From the NCBI GenBank assembly GCA_020073185.1, contig JAIQFT010000060.1, forward strand, positions 1-32,360: a stretch of 32,360 nt of DNA, in the 5' to 3' direction. The notes under the pieces were generated by a model. The model saw only the letters and a list, made by a program, of their open reading frames with translations, had not been told where the DNA came from and did not search any database. Below, in pieces: positions 7,419-14,086 of this stretch (positions within the stretch are counted from its first letter, which is position 1; each line of letters starts with the position of its first letter). This DNA is from Terriglobia bacterium (lineage in GTDB: Bacteria; Acidobacteriota; Terriglobia; Terriglobales; Acidobacteriaceae). Position numbers and translations under genes: made by a program.

Positions 7419-8174
7419 CTAGTCGCTCGTAAACTCCCAGCGCGTGGGGCTGGTGGCAAATTCCTTTTCCGTCCAGGCAAGCACCACGTGTGGCCTCAGC
7501 CTTACCAGGAACAGTTCGCCGGGCGCCTCGCTCAGGCGCATTTCGTATTTCTTCCGGTACAGGTCATCGAGAGGTCCCAGGATCGCGCGGTCGGTGACCT
7601 CTTCCGCCATGCCCTCGAGGATCACCACTTCTCTTGGGATCTCCAGGTGAATAGCCATGGCGGGAGTAAGTATCCTCCGGCAGAGCCGGAGGCTTTACGG
7701 GTCGCGGGCCCCTCAAAGGGGCCTGATCGCGACCCAAAGTCAAAACCGCTCGCTCCAGGCAGTACGGGTGAAAGCTGTGCGCTTGCAAAACCGCCACGCA
7801 CACACACGCTGCTCAATCGCACGCGCAAACAATGCGACGGCATACTCCCGGAACTGTCAAACTTTGGGAGCCTCCCCGGCAGAGCCGGGGGAACTCCTAG
7901 TTGCATTAGCCATCATGTTGCGCGCCTTGCGTGACCCGCGGTCGGTGCTGAAATAGACGGCGCCGTTCCACCACACCGCCCACACCGGCATGGCGTGCGG
8001 CGAGCCATCAGGACGCGTGGTGCCTACCCAGTAATTGTGCGCATCGGCGATTTTCTGCTCGACTTGCTCCCATGACAGCATGCCTTGGCTGTCCGCTGGC
8101 ATGCCGTAAGTCTTGGGCATCTGCGGCCGGCTGCGCTTCAGTTTTTTGAATGTATGCGAACTTTCTGTCGCCAT
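7419..8174 (-). pseudogene. Pyridoxamine 5'-phosphate oxidase-like (PNPOx) gene split by an inserted element
   Basis: The 5' part (8174 to about 7903) encodes ADAHNYWVGTTRPDGSPHAM, then PVWAVWWNGAVYFSTDRGSR and KARNMMANA. The 3' part (about 7660 to 7419) encodes MAIHLEIPREVVILEGMAEE and ends in EKEFATSPTRWEF. Together they make one flavin-binding split-barrel protein of the PNPOx family, typically 140-160 aa, which binds FMN or F420. The barrel is interrupted between KARN..AN and AIHLE by the element described at 7659-7906. The 5' frame stops inside the element after 105 codons. The family core needs both halves, so the product is probably non-functional. The two halves remain in good condition, so the insertion looks recent. 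Confidence 0.82.
7659..7906. mobile_element. Non-autonomous hairpin-ended (MITE/BIME-like) element inside the PNPOx gene
   Basis: About 248 bp of sequence unrelated to the host gene. The left end has GGGAGTAAGTATCCTCCGGC followed by AGAGCCGGAGG. The right end, read in reverse complement, has AGGAGTTCCCCCGGCTCTGC followed by CGGGGAGG. These are imperfect terminal inverted repeats, each of which also folds as its own hairpin (CTCCGGC/GCCGGAG and CCCCGGC/GCCGGGG). A third hairpin, GGCCCCTCAAAGGGGCC, lies just inside the left end. TAGCCAT occurs at both edges (7652-7658, 7907-7913) and could be a 7-bp target duplication. No ORF of its own is supported. A single copy is seen in this window. Confidence 0.68.
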
Positions 8175-8241
8175 GGGGCAGTAATATCCGCCAATCTGCC
8201 GCTCGGCGCAACTCGGAACTCGGAACTCAGAACTGCACTGT

Positions 8242-8247
8242 TATACT
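8242..8247 (+). promoter_or_regulatory. Putative -10 element of ispA
   Basis: TATACT ends nine bases before the ATG of ispA. If it is used, the transcript would start at or next to the start codon, giving a leaderless message. No Shine-Dalgarno sequence is present upstream, which fits. No convincing -35 is seen. The region just upstream has the tandem CTCGGAACTCGGAACTCAG. Confidence 0.35.
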
Positions 8248-8256
8248 GGCGCGTTT

Positions 8257-9138
8257 ATGCTGGCGGACATTCTGGAAAAAGGACGCGCGCTCACCGACGA
8301 AGCGCTGGAACGGCTGCTGCCCGCGGCGTCGCAGTACCCTGCGTCTATCCACAAGGCCATGCGGCACAGCGTCTTCGCCGGCGGCAAGCGGCTGCGTCCC
8401 ATCCTGTGCTTCGAGGCGGCGCGCATGATCGCCGCCCTGCCGCCGCTCGGTGTGGAACAACTCGGCGCCGCGCTGGAGATGCTGCACACCTATTCGCTCA
8501 TCCACGACGATCTCCCTGCGCTCGACAATGACGATCTCCGCCGCGGACGTCCCACCTGCCACAAAGTTTTCGGCGACGCCATCGCCATTCTCGCCGGCGA
8601 CGGGCTGCAGACGTTCGCCTACGAAGTGCTGGCGCGCATTCCCTGCCCTGCCGAGGCGCGCGCCCTCGTCATTGAGGAGATTGCGCACGCCACCGGCACC
8701 GTTGATGGCATGATTGGCGGCCAGGTGATGGATCTCGAAGCCGAGCACAAGAAACCCGATGCGCAGACGCTTGAGTACATTCACAAGTCGAAAACCGCCG
8801 CGCTGATTACTGCGAGCGTCGTGACCGGCGGGTTGTACGCCGGCGCCAACCAGTCCGATGTCGCCCACCTGCGCTGTTTCGGCCAGAAAATCGGCCTCGC
8901 GTTCCAGATCGCCGACGACATCCTCGACGTGACCCAATCCTCCGAGCAGTTGGGTAAGACCGCCGGCAAGGACACCGCCGCCGAGAAAGCGACTTACCCC
9001 GCGCTGTACGGGATTCAGGAGTCGGAACGCAAAGCAGCGGAACTGGTCAACGCCGGGTGCGCGCAACTCGATCCCTTCGGAGAGCGCGCCACCACGCTGA
9101 AGGAACTGGCGCGCTTCCTGGTGGAAAGGAAGAAATAG
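8257..9138 (+). CDS. ispA: Short-chain polyprenyl (farnesyl) diphosphate synthase
   Basis: A 293-aa trans-prenyltransferase that extends dimethylallyl/geranyl diphosphate with isopentenyl diphosphate, giving farnesyl (or geranylgeranyl) diphosphate in the cytoplasm. Visible motifs are GGKRLRP at 42-48, the first Asp-rich motif DDLPALDNDD at 84-93 with the two-residue insertion typical of bacterial FPP synthases, and the second motif DDILD at 220-224. GKTAGKDTAAEKATYP near the C-terminus is typical of IspA. Length matches the family (about 290-300). Its product could feed UppS (23029) and the squalene synthase (position 1). It stands alone in orientation between the split PNPOx gene and bshB1. 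No Shine-Dalgarno sequence is seen. Confidence 0.93.
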   Translation: MLADILEKGRALTDEALERLLPAASQYPASIHKAMRHSVFAGGKRLRPILCFEAARMIAALPPLGVEQLGAALEMLHTYSLIHDDLPALDNDDLRRGRPTCHKVFGDAIAILAGDGLQTFAYEVLARIPCPAEARALVIEEIAHATGTVDGMIGGQVMDLEAEHKKPDAQTLEYIHKSKTAALITASVVTGGLYAGANQSDVAHLRCFGQKIGLAFQIADDILDVTQSSEQLGKTAGKDTAAEKATYPALYGIQESERKAAELVNAGCAQLDPFGERATTLKELARFLVERKK

Positions 9139-9252
9139 CCACACAGGACACGGAGGTTTTCTAATTCGGTTCGTGGAATCGTGCAGCCGAAGTCAATGAA
9201 GCATCCGGAAAGCAGATGAACGAACCATCAAGATCCTCTGTGCCCTCTGTGG
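9139..9252. repeat. Repeat arms flanking and entering the start of bshB1
   Basis: After ispA comes GCCACACAGGACACGGAGGT and, about 90 bases on, CCTCTGTGCCCTCTGTGGCT. These are imperfect inverted copies of one another. The right arm covers the first dozen codons of bshB1. The same type of sequence is found at 7231-7400. Confidence 0.5.
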
Positions 9253-10025
9253 CTGACATCCTCGCCATCGCCGCCCACCGCGACGACGTCGAACAAACCT
9301 GCGGCGGCACGCTGCTGAAGATGGCGGCGCTCGGACGCCGCACCGCTATCCTCGACCTCACTCGCGGCGAGATGGGGACGCGCGGCACCGCCCAGGATCG
9401 CGAGCGCGAAGCCGCCGAGGCTGCCCGCATCTTGAAGGTTTCCTGGCGCGGCGCGCTCGACATTCCCGACGTCCGCGTCGAAAACACCTGGGAAAACCGC
9501 CTGAAGGTCGCCGCCATGATTCGCGCGCTGCGCCCGCGCGTCGTCATTCTTCCCTACTGGCAGGGCCGCCATCCCGACCATTACAACTGCTCGACGCTGG
9601 GCTACGAAGCGTGCTTTCTCGCCGGCCTGGCGAAGCTTGATTTGTCCGCCGTTCGCGCCGACTCGCTCAGCGTGACACTCTCTTCCACTCTCAACGCGGA
9701 ACTCGCAACGCGCAACTCGCTCCCGCACCGCCCGTTCAAGATTGTTTACGCGACTCTCTATTACGATATCCGCCCCACCTTCGTCGTGGACATCAGCGAG
9801 CATTTCCAAGCGCGCTTCGAGGCGCTGATGGCCTACCAGTCGCAATACTCCGATCAGCCGGTAGGCGGCGGCCTATTTCCCAAGCATGCCGAAATCCGCA
9901 CGCGTTTGGAAACCATGGCGCGCTTCTACGGCATGCTCGCCGGCGTCACCTACGGCGAGCCGTTTTTGCAAAAGGAAGTCGGACTGGTTGACGACCTCGC
10001 AGCCATACCCGTCGCCTCGCTGTGA
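9216..10025 (+). CDS. bshB1: LmbE/PIG-L zinc deacetylase, bacillithiol biosynthesis BshB1-like
   Basis: A 269-aa LmbE-family deacetylase. In bacillithiol synthesis BshB1 removes acetyl from GlcNAc-malate. The zinc motif AHPDD appears as AHRDD (His21, Asp23, Asp24), followed by VEQTCGGTLLK. TRGEMGTRGT and GRHPDH (119-122) are typical of the BshB1 branch, as is the C-terminal KHAEIRTRLETMARFYGMLA. Two oddities: the first 11 or so codons (RSSVPSVAD) are written in a dispersed CTCTGTGCCCTCTGTGG repeat, so GTG 9240 or 9249 may be the ancestral start; and a 25-30-residue loop after LAKLD (about residues 145-170) is absent from usual family members and its DNA resembles intergenic repeat sequence. 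Function is likely; no BshA or BshC is visible here. Confidence 0.85.
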   Translation: MNEPSRSSVPSVADILAIAAHRDDVEQTCGGTLLKMAALGRRTAILDLTRGEMGTRGTAQDREREAAEAARILKVSWRGALDIPDVRVENTWENRLKVAAMIRALRPRVVILPYWQGRHPDHYNCSTLGYEACFLAGLAKLDLSAVRADSLSVTLSSTLNAELATRNSLPHRPFKIVYATLYYDIRPTFVVDISEHFQARFEALMAYQSQYSDQPVGGGLFPKHAEIRTRLETMARFYGMLAGVTYGEPFLQKEVGLVDDLAAIPVASL

Positions 10026-10044
10026 ACTGGTCGCCTGGCGCACT

Positions 10045-10133
10045 TCCAAGATTCACCGCGGATCCCGCGAATCAGCACGGTCAAGCAAGAGAAACGATTC
10101 CGATCCGTATTCATCCGCGGCGATCTGTGGTTC
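10045..10133. repeat. Dispersed intergenic repeat, copy b
   Basis: GATTCACCGCGGATCCCGCG begins the unit; GATCCGTATTCATCCGCGG and GATCTGTGG end it. It has the same order of parts as the copy at 4675-4757 and lies in the gap between bshB1 and the carboxyltransferase gene. Confidence 0.65.
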
Positions 10134-10145
10134 AGTCTTGCGTCC

Positions 10146-10173
10146 TTGAGCCTCTTGCCCGGTGTGTTATACC
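10146..10173 (+). promoter_or_regulatory. Putative promoter of the leucine-catabolism genes
   Basis: TTGAGC (10146-10151, 4/6) and TATACC (10168-10173, 5/6 at the key positions) are 16 bases apart, the same spacing as the promoter at 2410. Transcription would start about 20 bases before the ATG at 10199. Confidence 0.4.
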
Positions 10174-10198
10174 GTAACCAGTTTCCGGTGACCCCTTG

Positions 10199-11905
10199 AT
10201 GGCAGACCGTCCCGAGCAAACCACCACCGCGCCCGCCAACAACGTGATCCAATCGCGCGTGGACGCCACTTCGGTGCGCTTCGAGAAAAACATGCGCGCC
10301 ATGGCCGACCTGGTCGCCGCGGTCCGCAACGAGGAAGAAAAGATCCGCGCCGGCGGGGGCGCCAAAGCGATCGAGGCGCAGCACAAAAAGGGGCGCCTCA
10401 CCGCGCGCGAGCGTCTCGCCCTGCTGATCGATACCGGCAGCGACTTCTTCGAGCTTGGCTCCTACGCTGCCTTCGGGATGTACGAGGAGTGGGGCGGGGC
10501 ACCGGCGGCAGGCGTGATCGCCGGCCTCGGCCGCATTCACACCCGCCTGTTCATGCTCATCGTCAACGACGCCACGGTGAAAGCGGGTGCGTTTTTCCCT
10601 ATGACCTCCAAGAAGGTCATCCGCGCGCAGAACATCGCCATCGAGAACCGCATCCCGACCATTTATCTGGTGGATTCGGCCGGCGTATTTCTTCCGCTGC
10701 AGGAGGATGTCTTCCCCGACACCGACGATTTCGGCCGCGTCTTCCGCAACAACGCCGTCATGACCGCCATGGGAATTGCTCAGATCGCCGCCATCATGGG
10801 CATGTGCGTTGCCGGCGGCGGATATCTGCCGGTGATGTGCGACAACGTCCTCATGACCGACGGCAGCGGCCTGTTCCTTGCCGGTCCCGCGCTCGTGCAG
10901 GCAGCGATTGGGCAGAAGGTGGATGCGGAAACTCTCGGCGGCGCCGCCATGCACTCCGCCATCAGCGGCACAATCGATTATCACGAGCCCAACGACGAAG
11001 CCTGCCTCGCGCGCATCCGCTCGCTGGTGGAGAAGATGGGCTACCGCCGCCTCTCGCCCTACGATCGCAGGAAGCCCGAGCCGCCGCTCTACCCCGGCGA
11101 AGAGATTTACGGGATCTACGAATCCGATCCCGCGCGGCCATACGACATGAAAGAGATCATCGCGCGCATCGTGGACGGCAGCCGCTTCGACGAGTACCGC
11201 GCCGAGTATGGCAAGACCGTGATCTGCGGCTACGCCCGCATCGGCGGCTTCGCCGTCGGCATCGTCGCCAACCAGAAACAGCACCAGCAGCAGACCGACG
11301 AGTCGGGGCACAAGCGCGTCGAGTTCGGCGGCGTCATCTACACCGAGTCGGCGGAAAAGGCCGCGCGCTTCATCATGGACTGCAACCAGAGCCTGGTGCC
11401 GCTCGTCTTCCTGCACGACGTTAACGGCTTCATGGTCGGACGCGACGCGGAGTGGAGCGGCATCATCAAGGCGGGCGCCAAGATGGTGAACGCCGTGTCC
11501 AATTCCGTCGTGCCGAAGATCACCGTGATCATCGGAGGCTCCTTCGGCGCGGGACATTACGCCATGTGCGGCAAGGCCTACGATCCGCGCTTCCTCTTCG
11601 CCTGGCCGACCGCACGCTACGCCGTCATGAGCGGCGATTCGGCGGCGGGCACGCTGGTGGAGATCAAGATCAAGCAACTGGAGCGCGGCGGCAAGAAGCT
11701 CAGCGACGAGGGAAAAAAAGAGCTGTTCGACTCGGTGAAGAAAACTTACGACGAACAAACGGACCCGCGCTACGGCGCCGCCCGACTGTGGATCGACAAG
11801 ATTATTGATCCGCTGGAGACGCGGGACGCCATCACCCGCGCCCTGGAAGCCGCCGCGCTCAACCCCGACGTAGCGGAGTTCAAGGTGGGAGTGCTGCAAA
11901 CCTGA
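10199..11905 (+). CDS. liuB: Acyl-CoA carboxylase carboxyltransferase (beta) subunit, methylcrotonyl-CoA type
   Basis: A 568-aa carboxyltransferase with two crotonase-like lobes. It transfers carboxyl from biotin to an acyl-CoA. N-lobe: HKKGRLTARERLALLIDTGS, MTSKKVIRAQNIAIENRIP, YLVDSAGVFLP, and GGAAMHSAISGTIDYH. C-lobe: GRDAEWSGIIKAGAKMVNAV, IIGGSFGAGHYAMCG, and SGDSAAGTL. The YLVDSAG.FLP pattern and the neighbouring HMG-CoA lyase and hydratase genes favour 3-methylcrotonyl-CoA (leucine pathway) over propionyl-CoA. The biotin carboxylase/carrier subunit is not in the window. I start at ATG 10199, just after a TTG. A short hairpin (GATCAC/GTGATC, 11904-11923) covers the stop codon. Carboxyltransferase role firm, substrate inferred. 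Confidence 0.88.
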   Translation: MADRPEQTTTAPANNVIQSRVDATSVRFEKNMRAMADLVAAVRNEEEKIRAGGGAKAIEAQHKKGRLTARERLALLIDTGSDFFELGSYAAFGMYEEWGGAPAAGVIAGLGRIHTRLFMLIVNDATVKAGAFFPMTSKKVIRAQNIAIENRIPTIYLVDSAGVFLPLQEDVFPDTDDFGRVFRNNAVMTAMGIAQIAAIMGMCVAGGGYLPVMCDNVLMTDGSGLFLAGPALVQAAIGQKVDAETLGGAAMHSAISGTIDYHEPNDEACLARIRSLVEKMGYRRLSPYDRRKPEPPLYPGEEIYGIYESDPARPYDMKEIIARIVDGSRFDEYRAEYGKTVICGYARIGGFAVGIVANQKQHQQQTDESGHKRVEFGGVIYTESAEKAARFIMDCNQSLVPLVFLHDVNGFMVGRDAEWSGIIKAGAKMVNAVSNSVVPKITVIIGGSFGAGHYAMCGKAYDPRFLFAWPTARYAVMSGDSAAGTLVEIKIKQLERGGKKLSDEGKKELFDSVKKTYDEQTDPRYGAARLWIDKIIDPLETRDAITRALEAAALNPDVAEFKVGVLQT

Positions 11906-11951
11906 TCACGTAATCTGGTGATCGAAAACAATTGGCCACTGATCAACGCAG

Positions 11952-12272
11952 ATGAACGCTGATGATAAGCAAAGAGGAGCAACAACCCAATACTGGGTTG
12001 TCGGTCTATGCGCTCCGGCATTGGCTAGCCTTTTTCTCATCCTCACCGCTTCGGTCTGGTGGCGCAAAGAGACACTGACCGCCCGCGCCCTCAGTCTCTC
12101 TTGGGCTGTGTTGTCTGCAATTTCCCTTATTGGCATTGTTGCAGCAGTTGTGACTGCCATTGTTCAAACACGAAAGAGGTGGTCCTTGCACACGGCATTG
12201 TTCATGTGGTCGCTGATAGTGGTGGCAATTGGGGCCATCGCCTACAACTTTCATGTGATAAGTGGCGAATAA
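11952..12272 (+). CDS. Small membrane protein, about 106 aa
   Basis: Not recognised. Three hydrophobic helices are predicted: WVVGLCAPALASLFLILTAS, SLSWAVLSAISLIGIVAAVV, and TALFMWSLIVVAIGAIAYNF. Short basic loops (WWRKE, QTRKRW) lie between them. The first ten codons lie in a fragment of the dispersed repeat (CAACGCAGATGAACGCTGATG), and another repeat copy follows directly after the stop codon. The gene therefore sits between repeat pieces inside what would otherwise be a leucine-catabolism operon. The start is uncertain for that reason. A real gene is likely from the regular helix pattern. Confidence 0.55.
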   Translation: MNADDKQRGATTQYWVVGLCAPALASLFLILTASVWWRKETLTARALSLSWAVLSAISLIGIVAAVVTAIVQTRKRWSLHTALFMWSLIVVAIGAIAYNFHVISGE

Positions 12273-12276
12273 TGCA

Positions 12277-12296
12277 ATCCGCGTTCATCCGCGGCA
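12277..12296 (+). repeat. 20-bp direct repeat, left of the transposase cassette (repeat copy d)
   Basis: ATCCGCGTTCATCCGCGGCA occurs here and identically at 13088-13107, in the same orientation on the other side of the Y1 transposase cassette. It is part of the dispersed repeat family. Confidence 0.8.
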
Positions 12297-12364
12297 GATT
12301 GGAGAAACTCGGATTCGTCCGCGCGGCGGGAGCCTGGACCTGATCCCGCGTCCCCCGGGGACGC

Positions 12365-12394
12365 TTGATGGCAGCCCAGCGATTCATCGCTGGG
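12365..12394 (+). repeat. REP hairpin, left copy
   Basis: TTGATGGCAG followed by the palindrome CCCAGCGATTCATCGCTGGG (9-bp stem, 2-base loop). It is inverted to 12935-12964. Confidence 0.85.
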
Positions 12395-12416
12395 TACGCA
12401 ATCCCAAAACCCGGTC

Positions 12417-12435
12417 AGTCCGGCAGGACGGTTGA
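12417..12435 (+). repeat. Inner inverted repeat, left copy
   Basis: AGTCCGGCAGGACGGTTGA lies six bases before the transposase ATG. Its reverse complement recurs five bases after the stop codon with one mismatch. Confidence 0.8.
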
Positions 12436-12441
12436 AAAACA

Positions 12442-12888
12442 ATGCCGCATGCTCTCGTCAACAATCGCGTGCACGTGATCTTCAGCACCAAGGGACGGCA
12501 GAAGCTCATCCCGGAAGATCGCCGGCCCCGCTTATGGGCATTCATGGGCGGAATCGCCCGCAAAAATGGATTCACGGCGGTGGCCGTGGGAGGCACAGAC
12601 GACCACGCCCACGCCTTATTGGCGATTCCGGCCACCATGCCTCTGGCCAAGGCTGTACAACTGATCAAGGGCGGCTCCTCCAAATGGTGCAACGAGAATC
12701 TTCCATGCCGCTTTGCCTGGCAGGAGGGCTACGCCGCGTTGAGCGTGAGCGCGTCCCACAAGGATGCTGTCATGCGTTACATTTACAACCAGAAGGAACA
12801 CCATGCAAAACGCACTTTTGAGGAAGAACTGCTTCAGTTGCTAAAGAAGAGCGGACTCGATTTTGATCCCAATGACGTGTTCGGATGA
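12442..12888 (+). CDS. tnpA: Y1 (HUH) transposase, IS200/REP-associated type
   Basis: A 148-aa single-domain HUH nuclease, the normal size of IS200/IS605 TnpA and RAYT proteins. It nicks and rejoins single-stranded DNA at hairpin ends through a tyrosine-DNA link. NNRVHVIFSTKGRQ is the N-terminal strand pattern. The metal-binding HUH motif is DHAHALL (His55, His57). The likely catalytic tyrosine is Tyr113 in MRYIYNQKEHH. WQEGYAALSVSAS and TFEEELLQLLKKSGLDFDP follow the common C-terminal pattern. All key residues are present and the frame is intact, so it may be active. It is closely wrapped by two inverted repeats. No TnpB gene is adjacent. Confidence 0.88.
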   Translation: MPHALVNNRVHVIFSTKGRQKLIPEDRRPRLWAFMGGIARKNGFTAVAVGGTDDHAHALLAIPATMPLAKAVQLIKGGSSKWCNENLPCRFAWQEGYAALSVSASHKDAVMRYIYNQKEHHAKRTFEEELLQLLKKSGLDFDPNDVFG

Positions 12889-12892
12889 GTTC

Positions 12893-12911
12893 TCAATCGT
12901 CCTGCCGGACT
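12893..12911 (-). repeat. Inner inverted repeat, right copy
   Basis: TCAATCGTCCTGCCGGACT is the reverse complement of 12417-12435 at 18 of 19 positions. Confidence 0.8.
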
Positions 12912-12934
12912 CGAACGTAACTGTTGCATCTCTT

Positions 12935-12964
12935 CCCAGCGATGAATCGCTGGGCTACCATCAA
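12935..12964 (-). repeat. REP hairpin, right copy
   Basis: CCCAGCGATGAATCGCTGGG followed by CTACCATCAA. Inverted relative to 12365-12394, with one mismatch in 30. Confidence 0.85.
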
Positions 12965-12986
12965 TCGCCCTCCGGGCTTGGGGTGG

Positions 12987-13020
12987 TGAATCGCTGGGCT
13001 GCCTTCAATCGCCCTCCGGG
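12987..13020 (-). repeat. REP half-copy, direct repeat of 12943-12976
   Basis: TGAATCGCTGGGCTGCCTTC, then AATCGCCCTCCGGG. It matches 12943-12976 at 32 of 34 positions, 44 bases downstream. The first hairpin arm is missing. The rest of the gap up to the next gene holds GCCCTC.GGGCGTT repeats and no gene. Confidence 0.7.
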
Positions 13021-13087
13021 CGTTCCTTTGCCTTCGGTTGCCCTCGGGGCGTTACCTTACCCGCGGAATCGACGGAGCGGCATTGTG

Positions 13088-13107
13088 ATCCGCGTTCATC
13101 CGCGGCA
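13088..13107 (+). repeat. 20-bp direct repeat, right of the transposase cassette (repeat copy e)
   Basis: Identical to 12277-12296. It ends about 30 bases before the HMG-CoA lyase ATG. Confidence 0.8.
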
Positions 13108-13137
13108 AACTGGTCTTTCACCGACAACCGATAACCG

Positions 13138-14001
13138 ATGACCGACAACCTCAAGCTTATCGAATGTCCCCGCGATGCCTGGCAAGGCCTCAAGGGGCAA
13201 GTCCCCACCGAGGTCAAAGCTGCCTACCTGCGCGCGCTGATCGGCGCCGGGTTCAAGCACATTGACGCCGTCTCGTTCGTCTCCCCCAAGGCCGTGCCAC
13301 AGATGGCCGACTCGGAAGAGGTGCTCAAGCAGATTGATCCGCCCGATGACTTCGAGATCATTGGCATCGTGGTCAACGAAAAGGGCGCCGAACGCGCCGT
13401 TGCCACCGAAGCTGTGCAGACTCTCGGCTTTCCATATTCCGTCTCGCCCACGTTTCTTCAGAAGAACCAGAACCAGACGCTGGAAGACGCCTACGACACG
13501 CTGGAAAAAATCAAGGAAAAGGCCGACGCCGCCGGGCTCGACGTCGTTGTGTACATCTCGATGGCGTTCGGCAATCCGTACAACGATCCGTGGAGCGCCG
13601 AAGAGGTTCTCGTGGCCGTGGACCTGATCGAAAAGACGGGCACTCGTTCCATCTCACTGGCCGACACCGTGGGCCTCGCCACGCCCGAGCAGGTTCGCGC
13701 GCTCGTAGCCGCCGTGCTCGCCCGCTACGACTATCTCGACATCGGCGTTCACGTGCACAGCCGGCCCGCGGAAGCGCTGGACAAAATTCTCGCCGCCTAC
13801 GACGCCGGCATCCGGCGCTTCGATTCCGCCATCGGCGGCCTCGGCGGCTGCCCCTTTGCCCAGGACGAACTCGTCGGCAATATTCCGACCGAAAATGTCC
13901 TGGAAGCGCTGGCGCAACGCGGCGCGGAAGTGCCCATCCGCAAGCCGTTCGACAATGTGCTTCGAATGAACGCCGACATCGCGGCGAAACACAAGGCCTG
14001 A
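13138..14001 (+). CDS. liuE: Hydroxymethylglutaryl-CoA lyase, Bacteroidetes-like type
   Basis: A 287-aa TIM-barrel lyase that splits HMG-CoA into acetyl-CoA and acetoacetate, the last step of leucine breakdown. The catalytic loop GGLGGCPFA holds Cys238. HVHSRP (His205, His207) supplies metal ligands. The N-terminal motif is ECPRDAWQG (Arg12, Asp13, Gln16) instead of the usual GPRDGLQ, and the HCHD.YG pattern is also replaced. These changes, with SFVSPKAVPQMADSEEVL and MAFGNPYNDPW, match what I recall of the Bacteroidetes form of the enzyme. The start ATG follows CCGACAACCGATAACCG, with no Shine-Dalgarno sequence. It belongs with liuB and liuC in function, although the transposase cassette lies between it and liuB. 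Confidence 0.88.
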   Translation: MTDNLKLIECPRDAWQGLKGQVPTEVKAAYLRALIGAGFKHIDAVSFVSPKAVPQMADSEEVLKQIDPPDDFEIIGIVVNEKGAERAVATEAVQTLGFPYSVSPTFLQKNQNQTLEDAYDTLEKIKEKADAAGLDVVVYISMAFGNPYNDPWSAEEVLVAVDLIEKTGTRSISLADTVGLATPEQVRALVAAVLARYDYLDIGVHVHSRPAEALDKILAAYDAGIRRFDSAIGGLGGCPFAQDELVGNIPTENVLEALAQRGAEVPIRKPFDNVLRMNADIAAKHKA

Positions 14002-14085
14002 CCACGGATCGCCACGAATGTTTCACGGGTTGCATTGTTGGTTTGCTTTATCCGTGTGAATCCGTGAAAATCCGTGGTTCGCTTT
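14002..14085. repeat. Dispersed intergenic repeat, copy f
   Basis: Begins with CCACGGATCGCCACGAATG at the stop codon of the lyase gene and ends with TTATCCGTGTGAATCCGTG and AAAATCCGTGGTTCG one base before the next ATG region. It fills the whole gap and leaves no room for a Shine-Dalgarno sequence for liuC. The outer ends ACCACGGAT and ATCCGTGGT are exact inverted repeats. Confidence 0.75.
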
Positions 14086-14086
14086 T

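Larger units (their letters stand above)
12345..13020 (+). mobile_element. Y1-transposase cassette bounded by inverted REP hairpins
   Basis: The unit contains one transposase gene (12442-12888) with two nested inverted repeats around it. An outer 30-base REP (12365-12394 and 12935-12964) matches at 29 of 30 positions in inverted orientation. An inner 19-base repeat (12417-12435 and 12893-12911) matches at 18 of 19. An extra REP half-copy follows at 12987-13020. IS200/IS605 and RAYT elements have hairpin ends rather than classic inverted repeats and mobilise single-stranded DNA. The layout fits a RAYT with its REP pair. It separates liuB from the HMG-CoA lyase gene. Confidence 0.75.

Noticed and set aside
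7652-7913. TAGCCAT at both ends as a proven 7-bp target duplication
   Set aside because: Removing the element at these points would leave the barrel four or five residues short of typical relatives, so the match may be chance from repeated Met-Ala codons. Reported only as a possibility.
9950-11899. Long minus-strand open frame opposite the carboxyltransferase gene
   Set aside because: Antisense shadow of a clear carboxyltransferase; no domains and no ribosome site.
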